From: Streptomyces sp. S.PB5 | Lineage (GTDB): Bacteria; Actinomycetota; Actinomycetes; Streptomycetales; Streptomycetaceae | Assembly (NCBI RefSeq): GCF_030403745.1 | Contig: NZ_JAQMWP010000011.1 | Coordinates: forward strand, 310,001 to 374,000 | Length of the DNA stretch: 64,000 bases | Reading direction: 5' to 3' | In this document: piece after piece, positions 1-9,071 of the stretch | Layout: the number at the start of each line of letters is the position of its first letter | How positions within the stretch are numbered: position 1 is the stretch's first letter | Notes under the pieces: generated by a model | The model's input: only the letters and a program-made list of their open reading frames with translations | Database searches by the model: none | Told to the model about the DNA's origin: nothing | Position numbers and translations under genes: made by a program

Positions 1-11
1 TCCTCCGTCAT
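1..11 (-). CDS. cvnC: Start of DUF742 conservon protein (partial)
   Basis: Only the first codons (ATG at 11 reading leftward, M-T-E) lie in the window. The assignment rests on gene order: in actinobacterial conservons a sensor-kinase gene and a roadblock gene are followed by a DUF742 gene and then a small GTPase gene. The start is 22 nt downstream of the roadblock stop. No domain can be seen here. Confidence 0.45.
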
Positions 12-33
12 GAGCGTGGACCGCCTTCTCGTC

Positions 34-468
34 TCATCCGGCGGGCGGCCGCGCGGCGACGCGCGGTGCCGTGTACAGGTGCTCGCCGACGCGTTTGACC
101 AGTCGTGCCATCTCGTAGGCCACCAGGCCGATGTCCGCGGTCACGGCGGTGAGGACGGCGAGGCAGGAGCCGTCGCCCGCGGCCGCCACGAACAGGAAGC
201 CGTCGTCCATCTCCACCATCGTCTGGCGCACTCCGCCGGCGCCGAAGTGCCGGCCCGCGCCCTTGGCGAGGCTGTGGAAGCCGGAGGCGACCGCGGCCAG
301 GTGTTCGGCGTCCTCGCGACGCAGATCGCTCGAGGAGCCCACGGCGAGACCGTCGTTGGACAGCACCACGGCGTGCCGTACCTCGCTGACGCGCAGCACC
401 ATGTCGTCCAGCAGCCAGTCGAGTTCACCCGACCGCTGGGCGGCCCTCATACCGGGGTCCTGGATCAT
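34..468 (-). CDS. cvnB: Roadblock/LC7-domain protein of a conservon
   Basis: A 144-residue protein that starts M-I-Q-D-P-G, has the roadblock core SNDGLAVGSS near residues 37-46 and ends TAPRVAARPPAG. Roadblock proteins of this family act with a neighbouring small GTPase, probably as its regulator, under the membrane kinase encoded upstream. The ATG at 468 overlaps the kinase stop (ATGA) and has a GGAG site inside the kinase 3' end, so translation is coupled. The length is typical of the family. Call certain at family level; the signal sensed is unknown. Confidence 0.9.
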   Translation of the reverse strand: MIQDPGMRAAQRSGELDWLLDDMVLRVSEVRHAVVLSNDGLAVGSSSDLRREDAEHLAAVASGFHSLAKGAGRHFGAGGVRQTMVEMDDGFLFVAAAGDGSCLAVLTAVTADIGLVAYEMARLVKRVGEHLYTAPRVAARPPAG

Positions 469-3005
469 GCGTGGTCTCCTTCGCTGCTGTCGCTGACCGC
501 GGGGGAATCCGGGGTGGCACCGCGACCGGGCCGACGGCCGCCGCCGCGTGCCCAGCCGTCGCGATAGGCCGCCATCCGGTCCCGCACGAGCTCGGGGGTG
601 CGCCGGTCCTCGCCGCGTGCGTCGTGCTGCGGTTGTGGTTCCTCGGTGCGTGGTTCGCGCAGTTGGGGGGCGAGGTTCGCCTGCCGGACACGGCGCGGGA
701 GGTCGTCCGATTCCTCGGAGTCCTCCGGGGGCCGGTGCAGTCGCAAGGTGGCGACTCCGGGGGGCGGGGTGTCGGACCCGCTCTCCGCCCGTGCCGCCGC
801 GGGGGCCTCCGCCCTGCTCTCCGCGGCGGCCGGCACCGGGGCCACCAGGGCGGGCCGGTCGGCGGACGCGTGGACGGACTCCTGCAGCCGCGCGGCGCCG
901 GGCATGCGCGCGTACTCGCGTTCCTGGTCGACCGCCTTGCGGGGGGAACGTTCCTCCGCGCCGCTGTGCAGCAGGGCGGTGGGCAGCAGGACGACCGCGG
1001 TGGTGCCGCCGTAGGGCGAGGTCCTCAGATGGACCTTGATGCCGTGCCGGGCCGCGAGCCTGCTGACCACGAACAACCCGAGCCGGTCGCTGTCGAACAG
1101 GTCGAGCGCCTCGGACTGTTCGATGCGCCGGTTGGCCTCGGCGAGGGTCTCCTTGCCCATGCCGAGCCCCCGGTCCTCGACCTCCACGGCATAGCCGTTG
1201 CCGACGGGCTCGCCGGTGATGCGCACGCGCGTGTGCGGGGGTGAGAACTGCGCGGCGTTCTCGACGATCTCGGCCAGGAGGTGGGTGAGGTCGGCGACGG
1301 CTCCGCCGACGACGGACGCCTCGGGGAGCTGGCGCACCTCCACGCGCGCGTAGTCCTCGACCTCCGAGACGGCGGCGCGGACCACGTTGGTCAGGGAGAC
1401 CGGCATGCGCCAGGCCCGGCCGGGTGCCGCTCCGGAGAGGATGATCAGGCTCTCCGCGTGGCGCCGCATACGGGTGGTGAGGTGGTCGAGCCGGAAGAGG
1501 TCGCTGAGCTCGCCCGGGTCCTCGGAGCGGCGCTCCATGCTGTCCAGGAGGCTCAGCTGGCGGTGGACCAGGACCTGGCTGCGGCGGGCGAGGTTGACGA
1601 AGACGCCGGAGATGCCGCTGGCGAGTTCGGCGCGTTCCACGGCGGCCCGGAGTGCGGCGCGGTGCACGGTGCCCAGGGCCTCGGCGACCTGTCCCGTCTC
1701 GTCCTCCGCGGGCGGTCCCGGCGGGGCCTCGGCCTGGACGTCGATCTCCTCCCCCGCGCGCAGCTTCCGCATGGCTTCGGGGAGTTTGCGCCGGGCGATC
1801 TCCAGAGCGCTGTTGCGCAGGCCCTCCAGTTCGACGACCAGGCCGCGTCCGATGCGTACGGAGATGACGAGGGAGGCGGCAACGGCGGCGAGGCCCAGCA
1901 GGACAGCGGCTCCGGCCGGGGTGAGCAGTCCGCGCGTGAACGGGTCGGCCCGGTCCGCGACGCCCCGTCCCGCGCCCTCCTCGATGGTCCGCATGGCGTC
2001 CTGCACACGTGCGTGCGCCTTGGTCCACGTCGCTTCGGGCGCCGCGCCGATCGCCGCCACGCCCGCGCGGCTCGCGAGGACCTTGTCCTCGACGGTGCCC
2101 ACGTCGGCGAAGTCACTGCCGCCGGCGAGTTCCTGCCAGGCGGCGCGTTCGGGCCCGCGCAGGTCGGCGACGGCGGACTCGGTCAGGGCGCGGCGTGTGT
2201 CGACCGCGCCGGTGAACAGCCGCAGCCGCTCACCGTCCAGACGGCCGGCGAGTCGGGCACCGGCCAGCAGGACGTCCTCCTGGGCCAGCGCCTCGCTCGC
2301 GCGGGAGAACTCGAGCAGCACGCGCGCGTCGGAGCCGAGTTCGGCGTCCTGGATGCCGGTGAGGGCGCCGCCCACTCCGTAGGCGGTCGCGATGGTGCGT
2401 GTGTAGCGCCCGTACGTCTCGCCCCAGCCGGCCCTGCGGTCGAGCACCGCGGTCCGCAGGGAGCGCAGTTGCTCGGCTCCGGAGACGAAGGCCTCAAGTC
2501 GCTGGGCCACTCCGGCGGGCAGCTCCTCTGCGTCGGCGACGGTGTTGTCGTCGCCGAGGCGGAGCTCGGCCACTGCCTTGTCCGTGCGTTCCGCGAGAGT
2601 CTTGAGGTCGCCGCTTCGGCTGCCGGCAGGGTCGGTCGCATAGCGGACCGCGGCCGCGCGTTCCGCCTGGAGCGCCGCGACGGCGGCCGCGACGGGGGAT
2701 CGGATCTCGGCGTCCACGCGCTGCAACTGCCGCAGCCTGGAGACGTCCTGAGCGGTGGTGACGGTGGCGTACGCCCACAGGGCCAGCAGCGAGACGACCG
2801 GCACCATCAGCAGGCAGACGATCTTGGCCCGTACGGTGCGCGGGCGTATCAGCCATCGCCCCGCGTGCGTGGGCGGCTCGTCGGGTACGGCGCCCACCGG
2901 CTCGTCCAGGCCCTCGTCGGCCGGTGGTCCGGCGTGTGCGCGGCGGCCGCGGGCGGGGGACGGCGCCTCGGCGCCGTTCGTGGGGGTCCTACGGGGTGTA
3001 CGCAT
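465..3005 (-). CDS. cvnA: Nitrate/nitrite-sensing-domain sensor kinase-like protein (conservon CvnA)
   Basis: 846 residues. A basic/proline-rich N-terminus of about 55 residues precedes a membrane segment (VCLLMVPVVSLLALWAYA), a long helical extracellular NIT-type region (about 80-330), a second membrane segment with a HAMP-like helix, then a kinase core. The ATPase half shows the N box (EIVENAAQFSPP), G1 (EDRGLGMG) and G2 (DRLGLFVVSRLA). The dimerisation helix lacks a textbook H-box. The last 150 residues are charged and proline-rich. ATG 3005 follows AGGAGG at unusually short spacing. First of the conservon genes after the MHYT gene (53 nt gap); it overlaps the roadblock gene by 4 nt. Confidence 0.9.
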   Translation of the reverse strand: MRTPRRTPTNGAEAPSPARGRRAHAGPPADEGLDEPVGAVPDEPPTHAGRWLIRPRTVRAKIVCLLMVPVVSLLALWAYATVTTAQDVSRLRQLQRVDAEIRSPVAAAVAALQAERAAAVRYATDPAGSRSGDLKTLAERTDKAVAELRLGDDNTVADAEELPAGVAQRLEAFVSGAEQLRSLRTAVLDRRAGWGETYGRYTRTIATAYGVGGALTGIQDAELGSDARVLLEFSRASEALAQEDVLLAGARLAGRLDGERLRLFTGAVDTRRALTESAVADLRGPERAAWQELAGGSDFADVGTVEDKVLASRAGVAAIGAAPEATWTKAHARVQDAMRTIEEGAGRGVADRADPFTRGLLTPAGAAVLLGLAAVAASLVISVRIGRGLVVELEGLRNSALEIARRKLPEAMRKLRAGEEIDVQAEAPPGPPAEDETGQVAEALGTVHRAALRAAVERAELASGISGVFVNLARRSQVLVHRQLSLLDSMERRSEDPGELSDLFRLDHLTTRMRRHAESLIILSGAAPGRAWRMPVSLTNVVRAAVSEVEDYARVEVRQLPEASVVGGAVADLTHLLAEIVENAAQFSPPHTRVRITGEPVGNGYAVEVEDRGLGMGKETLAEANRRIEQSEALDLFDSDRLGLFVVSRLAARHGIKVHLRTSPYGGTTAVVLLPTALLHSGAEERSPRKAVDQEREYARMPGAARLQESVHASADRPALVAPVPAAAESRAEAPAAARAESGSDTPPPGVATLRLHRPPEDSEESDDLPRRVRQANLAPQLREPRTEEPQPQHDARGEDRRTPELVRDRMAAYRDGWARGGGRRPGRGATPDSPAVSDSSEGDHA

Positions 3006-3058
3006 GGCCTCCTGCCTCGGCAGTGGTCGATGGGCGGGCCCGGCGGCCCGGCGGGCAG

Positions 3059-3835
3059 TCAGCGGGCGACGCTCTCGACGACCGGCCGCTGGGCCGAGGC
3101 GGACGCCTCGCGCTCCCCCGTCGTCGGCGACAGCGCGACGAAGGCGGAGGTCAGGAACAGATAGGACCCGAGGCCGACGGCGAGGGGGAAGATGAACTGC
3201 ATCGCCGTGGCCCCGGGCAGGGCGGCGCCGGAGGGGCTGACGTGCACGCTCACCGAGAACATCCCGGTGTAGTGCATGCTGCTCACCGCGGCCCCCATGA
3301 TCAGGGAGGCGACGGTGACGGCGACGGGCGACTTGATGTTGAGCGCGGCCCACAGAGCGGCCGTCGCCGCGACGACGGCGATCAGCACGGACAGTCCGAC
3401 GAGGACGGGGTCGTAGTTCACCTCCCCGTGGAGGCGTACGGCGGCCATGCCCAGGTAGTGCATGCTCGCCACGCCGAGTCCGGTGGTGAGTCCGCCGAGG
3501 AAGAGCGCGCGGGCACGGTCCTTGCTGTAGCCGACGGCGAAGACTCCTGCGCAGACGACGATCATGGCGACGAGCAGGCTCGCGATGGTGAGCGGCACGT
3601 CGTAGCGGATGTCGGTGCCGCTGACGCTGAAGCCGAGCATGGCCACGAAGTGCATGGTCCAGATGCCGGTCCCGATCGCGGAGGCGGCGGTGATGAGCCA
3701 GTTGCGGCGTGAGCGTCCCGTGGCGCCGAGCGCGCGGACGGTGCAGCGCAGCCCGAGTGCGGCGCCGATGCAGGCCATCACGTATGACAGTGCGGGGGTC
3801 AGCCAGCCGAGGGCGGCGTGGTCCAGGTGTCCCAT
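3059..3835 (-). CDS. MHYT-domain integral membrane sensor
   Basis: 258 residues with about seven membrane helices. Three repeated MHYT-type motifs are visible (TMHFVAM, SMHYLGM, SMHYTGM), the Met/His pairs that in this family are proposed to bind copper and sense O2, CO or NO. There is no attached GGDEF, EAL or kinase domain, so it is a stand-alone sensor. It lies 53 nt upstream of the conservon kinase in the same direction and is probably co-transcribed, which suggests it supplies a redox or gas signal to the conservon (inference). ATG 3835 is the first start. Confidence 0.88.
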   Translation of the reverse strand: MGHLDHAALGWLTPALSYVMACIGAALGLRCTVRALGATGRSRRNWLITAASAIGTGIWTMHFVAMLGFSVSGTDIRYDVPLTIASLLVAMIVVCAGVFAVGYSKDRARALFLGGLTTGLGVASMHYLGMAAVRLHGEVNYDPVLVGLSVLIAVVAATAALWAALNIKSPVAVTVASLIMGAAVSSMHYTGMFSVSVHVSPSGAALPGATAMQFIFPLAVGLGSYLFLTSAFVALSPTTGEREASASAQRPVVESVAR

Positions 3836-3978
3836 GGCTCCGGGACGCTAGTCGGGGCATGGGAGCACAAAGGGGGCGCATTTCGAAAGGTGTTGGAATA
3901 TGGCGAAGAGATGTACCTGAACGATCGCCTCACGCTCGAACGAGTGCACAGCGACGTCATCCTTGACGGTGAGAGATC

Positions 3979-4587
3979 ATGCGGAACATGAGCGACGACC
4001 ACACACATGTCCAGGAGTTCTTCGGAGCCCGGGCCGCCGACTGGGACGCCCGCTTCCCCGACGACGGCCCCGCCTACGCCGCCGCGGTCGCCGGCCTCGG
4101 ACTGCGTGAGGGGGACCGCGTGCTCGACGCCGGCTGCGGCACCGGCCGCGCCCTGCCGCCCCTGCGTGCGGCCGTGGGGCCCTCGGGAGTGGTCCTCGGG
4201 GCCGATCTGACCCCGGCCATGCTCCAGGCCGCCGTACGGGCCGGACGCGACCGGGACGGGCAGCTGCTGCTGGCCGACGTGGCCGCGCTGCCGCTGCGGG
4301 CGGAGTCGCTCGACGCCGTGTTCGGGGCGGGGCTGATCTCGCACCTGCCCGATCCGGCCGAGAACCTGCGGGAGTTGGCACGCGTGGTGCGTCCGGGCGG
4401 CGTGCTGGCGCTGTTCCACCCGATCGGCAGGGCGGCGCTCGCGGCACGGCAAGGTCGGCAGATCACCCCGGACGACCTGCGCGCGGAGCCCAACCTCCGG
4501 CCCCTGCTGGCCGGTTCCGGCTGGCGCATGACGTCGTACGTCGACGAGGACGCCCGCTTCCTGGCGCTGGCGGTGAAGGACGCCTGA
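3979..4587 (+). CDS. Class I SAM-dependent methyltransferase
   Basis: 202 residues. Motif I (VLDAGCGTGRALPPL, about 46-60), the acidic motif II region (VLGADLTPAMLQ), and the post-motif stretch HLPDPAENLRELARVVRPGG are all present, so this is a Methyltransf_11-type cytosolic enzyme. The substrate cannot be read from the sequence. ATG at 3979 or 3988 are both possible and no strong Shine-Dalgarno decides between them. Transcribed away from the conservon across a 143-nt divergent gap. Confidence 0.88.
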   Translation: MRNMSDDHTHVQEFFGARAADWDARFPDDGPAYAAAVAGLGLREGDRVLDAGCGTGRALPPLRAAVGPSGVVLGADLTPAMLQAAVRAGRDRDGQLLLADVAALPLRAESLDAVFGAGLISHLPDPAENLRELARVVRPGGVLALFHPIGRAALAARQGRQITPDDLRAEPNLRPLLAGSGWRMTSYVDEDARFLALAVKDA

Positions 4588-4700
4588 GCCTTCGGGCCGA
4601 CCTCACCGGCACCTCGTAAGGAGTGAAGGCCGTCGGGACTGAGGCTCTTTCGAACGGGCACTCGTATGTCACCAACGACCTGAGGGGTGGCAGACCGCTC

Positions 4701-4964
4701 ATGGAGATCTCCGGCGTCATCAGCGCCATTGTCATCGGAATCGTGATCGGCGTGATCGGCCGGCTCGTCGTACCCGGCCGGCAACGCATCGGCGTCCTCT
4801 GGACGATCGCGATCGGCATCGTCGCCGCGTTCGTCGGCACCGGCATCGCCGCGGGCCTCGACGTGGCCGACACCGAGGGCGTCGACTGGGTCGAGTGGCT
4901 GATCCAGATCGCGCTCGCGGCCCTGGGTGTGGCGGCCGTCAGCAAGGTGAAGCTACGCCGTTGA
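4701..4964 (+). CDS. GlsB/YeaQ/YmgE-type small membrane protein
   Basis: 87 residues, nearly all hydrophobic: helix 1 (SAIVIGIVIGVIGRLVVPG), a Gly-rich second helix (IGVLWTIAIGIVAAFVGTG) and a third near the C-terminus. The pattern matches the transglycosylase-associated (DUF/Pfam Transgly_assoc) family of small stress-linked membrane proteins, whose biochemical role is unclear. ATG 4701 is chosen because the protein then starts at the family N-terminus M-E-I-S-G-V. Its last 12 nt overlap the 3' end of the convergent prenyl synthase gene. Confidence 0.85.
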   Translation: MEISGVISAIVIGIVIGVIGRLVVPGRQRIGVLWTIAIGIVAAFVGTGIAAGLDVADTEGVDWVEWLIQIALAALGVAAVSKVKLRR

Positions 4965-5855
4965 GCGGCGCCTTTCGCGCAGCAGGACGGCAAGGGGCTT
5001 GCGGACGCCGTATCCGACGGTACGGCGGGTGACGGCGGACCCCGTGCGCTCGACCCGGGACAGTTGATGCTCCGCCAGTTCCAGCAGGGCCCGCTGCAGT
5101 GGCCGGAAACTCGGTGCGGTGCAGTCCAGCAGGGCCTGTGAGTCCGTCAGTGCCTGTCTCGTTCTGCGGCAGGTGTAGGCGACCAGCTCCCGTACGGCCG
5201 CGGTGTCCTCGCCCTGTTCCAGGGTGGCGCGGGTGACGCCGAAGCGGTCGAGGTGCTCCTGCGGCAGATACAGGCGTCCTTCGCCCAGGTCCTCGGTGAG
5301 GTCGGTGAGGAAGTCCAGCCGCTGCAGACCTTCGGCGAAGGAGCGGCAGCGCGAGCGGAAGACCTCGTCGCCGCCGCCCTCGTGCTGCAGGTCCTCGACC
5401 AGCATCAGGGCCGGCAGGGCGAGCGTGTCGACGTAGTGCTGGAAGTCGGCCTCGGTGGCGTGACCGGTGAAGTGCAGTTCCTCGTCGGTGGCCTTGAGGT
5501 AGGCGAGCACCCAGTGGTGGGGCAACTGCCGTACGGACACGGTGTGCAGGAAGGCCCGCAGGACCGGGTCCTCGGCGCGGCCGGACTCCAGCCCGGCACC
5601 GACCTGCTCGGACCAGGCCCGCCAGCGCGGCAGACGTTGCTCCAGGGGGCCCTGGTCGGCGAGGTCGTCGGTGCGGGCGAGGAAGGCGTAGGCGGCGATC
5701 AGGTGCGGCTGGAGCTGCGGGGCCACCAGCAGTCTCACCACGGCGTAGTGGGCGAGGACCCTGCGGGCGAAGACCCGGGCGGCGAAGGAGTAGTCGTCGC
5801 GCAGGGCACGTTCCTGCACACCGGCGGCCATCAGCCTGCGGTCCCGACTCGGCAC
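4953..5855 (-). CDS. Squalene/phytoene synthase-family head-to-head prenyl transferase
   Basis: 300 residues. The two Asp-rich Mg-diphosphate motifs are present: ARTDDLAD (D63, D64, D67) and DLTEDLGEGRLYLP (near residues 180-195). Enzymes of this family join two prenyl diphosphates head to head to make squalene or phytoene, or make hydroxysqualene in hopanoid clusters. No phytoene desaturase, lycopene cyclase or squalene-hopene cyclase is nearby, so the product is unknown. GTG 5855 has an AGGAAGGG site 9 nt upstream; the nearby ATG 5862 is in another frame. Same direction as the FAD monooxygenase 116 nt upstream. Confidence 0.85.
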   Translation of the reverse strand: MPSRDRRLMAAGVQERALRDDYSFAARVFARRVLAHYAVVRLLVAPQLQPHLIAAYAFLARTDDLADQGPLEQRLPRWRAWSEQVGAGLESGRAEDPVLRAFLHTVSVRQLPHHWVLAYLKATDEELHFTGHATEADFQHYVDTLALPALMLVEDLQHEGGGDEVFRSRCRSFAEGLQRLDFLTDLTEDLGEGRLYLPQEHLDRFGVTRATLEQGEDTAAVRELVAYTCRRTRQALTDSQALLDCTAPSFRPLQRALLELAEHQLSRVERTGSAVTRRTVGYGVRKPLAVLLRERRRSTA

Positions 5856-5971
5856 GGGTCATCGCCCTTCCTGCCCCTATGGCGTGATGATCGGCGGCCG
5901 GCCTGTGCCGGTCCGGTACCGCGACGGCGGTCGGAGCGACCATAGCCTTCGCCGCCGGTGAATCGTCCTGT

Positions 5972-7375
5972 TCAGTCGCCCGGCCGCTCCGGTGTCGCCG
6001 GCGGCTCGGCAGGGGTGGGCCCGGGGCGGCTGAAGAGGACGGCGCGCATCACGGGCGGCGCGAACAAGGCGCTGACCGGCGCGGCGAGAGTCAGCACGGA
6101 GCGGAAGGCGCGCCCCACGACGGGGTCGCCGGGCGATCGCTCCGTGACCCGGCCCAGGTACCAGTCCGCGACGCGGTCCGCGGGCCCGCTGTCGACCGCG
6201 GTGCCGACCGCGCCGGGCATCTTGCGGTCCGCGCCGGCGGAAATGTCCCACGCCTGCCGGGATGCCGCCAGGAGGGCCTGCTGCACACGGCGCGTGGTGG
6301 GCGTCCTACGGGCGGCGAGTGCGTCGCGCAGGGCGACCGCGCTCATCGCGGCGACGGCCATGCCCTGCCCGTAGATCGGGTTGAACGTGCACAGCGCGTC
6401 GCCGGTGGCGAGGAATCCGGCCGGGCGGCGGCCGGGAAGGTCGTACCGGCGGCGGACGTTCGCGGTCCGCCGGTAGCCGAATGCCGGCGAGAGCGGTTCG
6501 GCGTCGTCCAGCCACCGGTCCAGGAGCGGATGCCCCAGCCGCTTGGTGTACCTCTCGAACTCGTCGTCCCCCGCGGGCGGTTCGTCGCCGCGCAGCCCCG
6601 AGACGATCACCAGATGGCTGCCGTCCTCCAGCGGCAGCGCACCGCCGGCGTGGACCTGTTCGGGGTTGGGATAGACGTAGTAGCCGAGGGTCTCGCCGTC
6701 CAGGACGCCCGCCTTGCCGCGGTAGACGCGGGAGGCGTAGGCGAGCCCGGTGTCGATGGTCTCCTCGGGCGGAGTGTCGGCGTCGATCGCCGCGAGCCAC
6801 TGCGGTGCCTTGGTGCCGCTGCCGGAGGCGTCGACGACGAGATCGGCAGCCAGCGGCCGGGGCTCCGCGCCGGCACCGGCGGAACGCTCCCGCAGCAGCA
6901 CGCCCCGGACCCGGGCCGCGTCGCCGAGCAGCCCGACGGCATCGGTCCCCTCGACCACGCTGATCACCGGATTGGCGAGAACCCGCCGCCGTACCAGCTC
7001 CTCCAGCTGTGCGCGGGAACCGGTGTAGATGTGTGTCGTCGCGGGCAGCCGGCGCAACCAGCGGCCGTTCTGCCACAGGACCATGTCCGAGGGCATGCCC
7101 ACGCGCGGCGCTCCCGCCGCCCGCAGCTCGGCCAGGAAGCCCGGCAGCAGCGACTCCACCGCCGACTGCCCGCCGTGCAGCAGGACATGGGGATGCCGGC
7201 CCTGCGGTACCCCGGGCCGTGGCCCGGTGCCCTGCGGCAACCGGTCGCGCTCGACGACGGTCACCCGGTCGGCGTGTGCGGCCAGGACGTGCGCCGCGAG
7301 CAGCCCCGCGAGGCTTCCGCCGACGACGACCGCGTGCCGCCCGCCCCGACCGACCGTTCCCGCAACAGAGTTCAC
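5972..7375 (-). CDS. FAD-dependent monooxygenase / geranylgeranyl-reductase-like flavoprotein
   Basis: 467 residues. The Rossmann FAD motif VVVGGSLAGLLAAHVL is at about 14-29, the second FAD contact is GDALCTFNPIYGQGM near 335, and a DLVVDASGSG motif lies between. This layout is that of PHBH-type hydroxylases and halogenase-like flavoproteins, but the Lys-containing WxWxIP halogenase motif was not seen. GTG 7375 is chosen because GGGGGAG lies 8 nt upstream and the FAD motif begins just after. It precedes the prenyl synthase gene; together they could modify a terpenoid (inference). Related to the flavoprotein at 41660. Confidence 0.82.
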   Translation of the reverse strand: MNSVAGTVGRGGRHAVVVGGSLAGLLAAHVLAAHADRVTVVERDRLPQGTGPRPGVPQGRHPHVLLHGGQSAVESLLPGFLAELRAAGAPRVGMPSDMVLWQNGRWLRRLPATTHIYTGSRAQLEELVRRRVLANPVISVVEGTDAVGLLGDAARVRGVLLRERSAGAGAEPRPLAADLVVDASGSGTKAPQWLAAIDADTPPEETIDTGLAYASRVYRGKAGVLDGETLGYYVYPNPEQVHAGGALPLEDGSHLVIVSGLRGDEPPAGDDEFERYTKRLGHPLLDRWLDDAEPLSPAFGYRRTANVRRRYDLPGRRPAGFLATGDALCTFNPIYGQGMAVAAMSAVALRDALAARRTPTTRRVQQALLAASRQAWDISAGADRKMPGAVGTAVDSGPADRVADWYLGRVTERSPGDPVVGRAFRSVLTLAAPVSALFAPPVMRAVLFSRPGPTPAEPPATPERPGD

Positions 7376-7420
7376 TGATCCACTCCCCCTGGTCAGCACA
7401 TGGTGAAAGAGACAAGTATC

Positions 7421-7440
7421 CAGCCCGGTCGACCGGGCTG
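7421..7440. promoter_or_regulatory. 20-bp perfect palindrome
   Basis: CAGCCCGGTC followed by its exact reverse complement GACCGGGCTG, in the 251-bp gap between the divergent flavoprotein gene (start 7375) and the small gene at 7627. It sits 45 nt upstream of the flavoprotein start, where an operator would be expected. It could also fold as a transcript hairpin, but no T-tract follows and no gene ends here. Confidence 0.55.
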
Positions 7441-7626
7441 ATCGTGTTCCGGCCTTCCGTGCGCCCCGACAGCGCACGCCGGCAGGGAGCGCGTGAAGCC
7501 CCACGGGCGGTGGTACGCCCCGCTTCACCGCCGCTTCCCCCTTCTGCAGCCGAAGCTCCAACCCTACGTTGAACAGGAGGAGATGACCGATCAGCCGGAC
7601 AACCACGCAGGGGGAAGGTGGTCAGC

Positions 7627-7923
7627 ATGTTGGGCAGGGTCCGCAAGTCCTTCGCCAGATTCGTCAACACCGTACGCGCCGATGAGAACGAGGGCCGGGA
7701 CAGGCGCACGCACAACCTCTTCGAGGCCGCGGCCGCGTATGTCTCGGCCTGCGCGGAGGACGACCAGGACCGGATCGACGAGGCCGCCGGCTGGGTGTCG
7801 CCGGAGGCGTTGTCGTTCGGGGTGAACGAACTGGCGTGCCGGGCGGTCATCGCCCTGGCGCGGGAGCGCGACGAGTCGCCGCGCACCGTGGCCCGTGCCC
7901 TGCTGGGGCTGCCGGCTGCGTAA
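7627..7923 (+). CDS. Small conserved-looking hypothetical protein
   Basis: 98 residues, predicted cytosolic and mostly helical, with basic N-terminus (LGRVRKSFARFV) and an acidic middle (CAEDDQDRIDEAAGW). No known domain recognised. GGGGGAAGG lies 7 nt before ATG 7627, which is preferred over GTG 7618. Codon use is normal for the window. The gene is divergent from the flavoprotein and shares its palindrome-containing upstream region. Confidence 0.6.
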   Translation: MLGRVRKSFARFVNTVRADENEGRDRRTHNLFEAAAAYVSACAEDDQDRIDEAAGWVSPEALSFGVNELACRAVIALARERDESPRTVARALLGLPAA

Positions 7924-8059
7924 CGGACGGGTCAAGCAGTGGTCGATTCGCCCCGTCCGGCCGGAAAACCGCTGCTCCCGGCGAGCCGGGCAGTCGTGAC
8001 AACGGCCTTCCGGGCGCACTAGGGTGCGCGCCGTTGGACATACCGATGGGGAGGCTGGG

Positions 8060-8905
8060 ATGGCCGGGACGGACGAGCAGACCGTCGCCGCCGAGGACGA
8101 CGCGCTCTATGTGCTCACGGCGGTGCTGCTGACGCCGGCGAAGTTCCCGAGCGTGCTGGGCGACGACTATCCGGAGGCCTGTGCGGCGCTCGGCCTCGCG
8201 CCGCTCGCCGACGGGTACGGCCTGGTGATCGGCCAGGACGGCGACGGCTCGCGCTGGACGGTCGTCATCGACGACGTCTCGCTGGTCGCCGTCGCCATCG
8301 CCTCCTGGGACTGCGGCATGGAGTACGACCTCTCGCCCGACGAGCGCACGGTCGTCGCCGCCCTCCCGGGCTGGCCGCTCGCCGTCGCCGTCGCGGCTCC
8401 CGGCGTGCCCGCGCCGCACGACCCCGAGCCGGAGGAGGGGGACGGCCCCGTGCTGACGCCGCCGGACACCAGCACCTGGGGGCCGGCTCAGCGACGCCTG
8501 GGCGCCGACGAGATCGCCCTCCAGTGGGCGACCTGGCGGGAGCAGATCGACGACGCGGACTTCGCGACGCCGGACACGGACGGGACCGCCGCGCAGTCCG
8601 AGGGCGACGAGAAGGACGAGGCGGCCGCGCCCAGGGGGCACAGCGGTGTCCGGCGCGTCCTCGCCGAGGCCCGTGCGTACGTGGAGACACCGCCGCCCCT
8701 GGGCCGGGTGCGGTCGTCCTTCGCGTCCGGCGACGCCCGCACCCTGCGCGCCGACGGACCGGGCTGGTCGCTCGTGGCCAGGACCGACGACATCGCCTTC
8801 GTCCTGCTCGACGACGAACCGGGCGAGGTCCTTCCGGTCGGCCGCGGCCCGGAGCTGCCCGGTCTGCTGGAAGCGCTCGACAAGATGGCCGTACGACCCA
8901 GCTGA
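8060..8905 (+). CDS. Hypothetical protein, 281 residues, acidic linker
   Basis: Two folded-looking parts (about 10-115 and 190-281) are joined by an acidic, Asp/Glu/Pro-rich linker. There is no signal peptide or membrane helix and no domain that I recognise. ATG 8060 follows GGGGAGG with good spacing. It looks like a Streptomyces-conserved protein with strong coding bias, but I cannot assign a role. A 166-nt gap separates it from the secreted hydrolase downstream. Confidence 0.65.
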   Translation: MAGTDEQTVAAEDDALYVLTAVLLTPAKFPSVLGDDYPEACAALGLAPLADGYGLVIGQDGDGSRWTVVIDDVSLVAVAIASWDCGMEYDLSPDERTVVAALPGWPLAVAVAAPGVPAPHDPEPEEGDGPVLTPPDTSTWGPAQRRLGADEIALQWATWREQIDDADFATPDTDGTAAQSEGDEKDEAAAPRGHSGVRRVLAEARAYVETPPPLGRVRSSFASGDARTLRADGPGWSLVARTDDIAFVLLDDEPGEVLPVGRGPELPGLLEALDKMAVRPS

Positions 8906-9071
8906 ACCGGGGCAGCAACGGCCACTGCCGGGCGGGCCCAGCAGCAGTCGCGCTTTCCACCGGCACCCGTACCTCGACGTCATTCCATGTGGCCCCAACC
9001 CATGGATGAGGCGGTGAGGCCCTCGCACCATGAGGCAGCCCTCGACTCCCCGCCTTGTCCTGGAGGCCTTC

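Noticed and set aside
5972..7375. Tryptophan halogenase
   Set aside because: FAD-binding motifs fit, but the halogenase WxWxIP motif and active-site Lys were not found.
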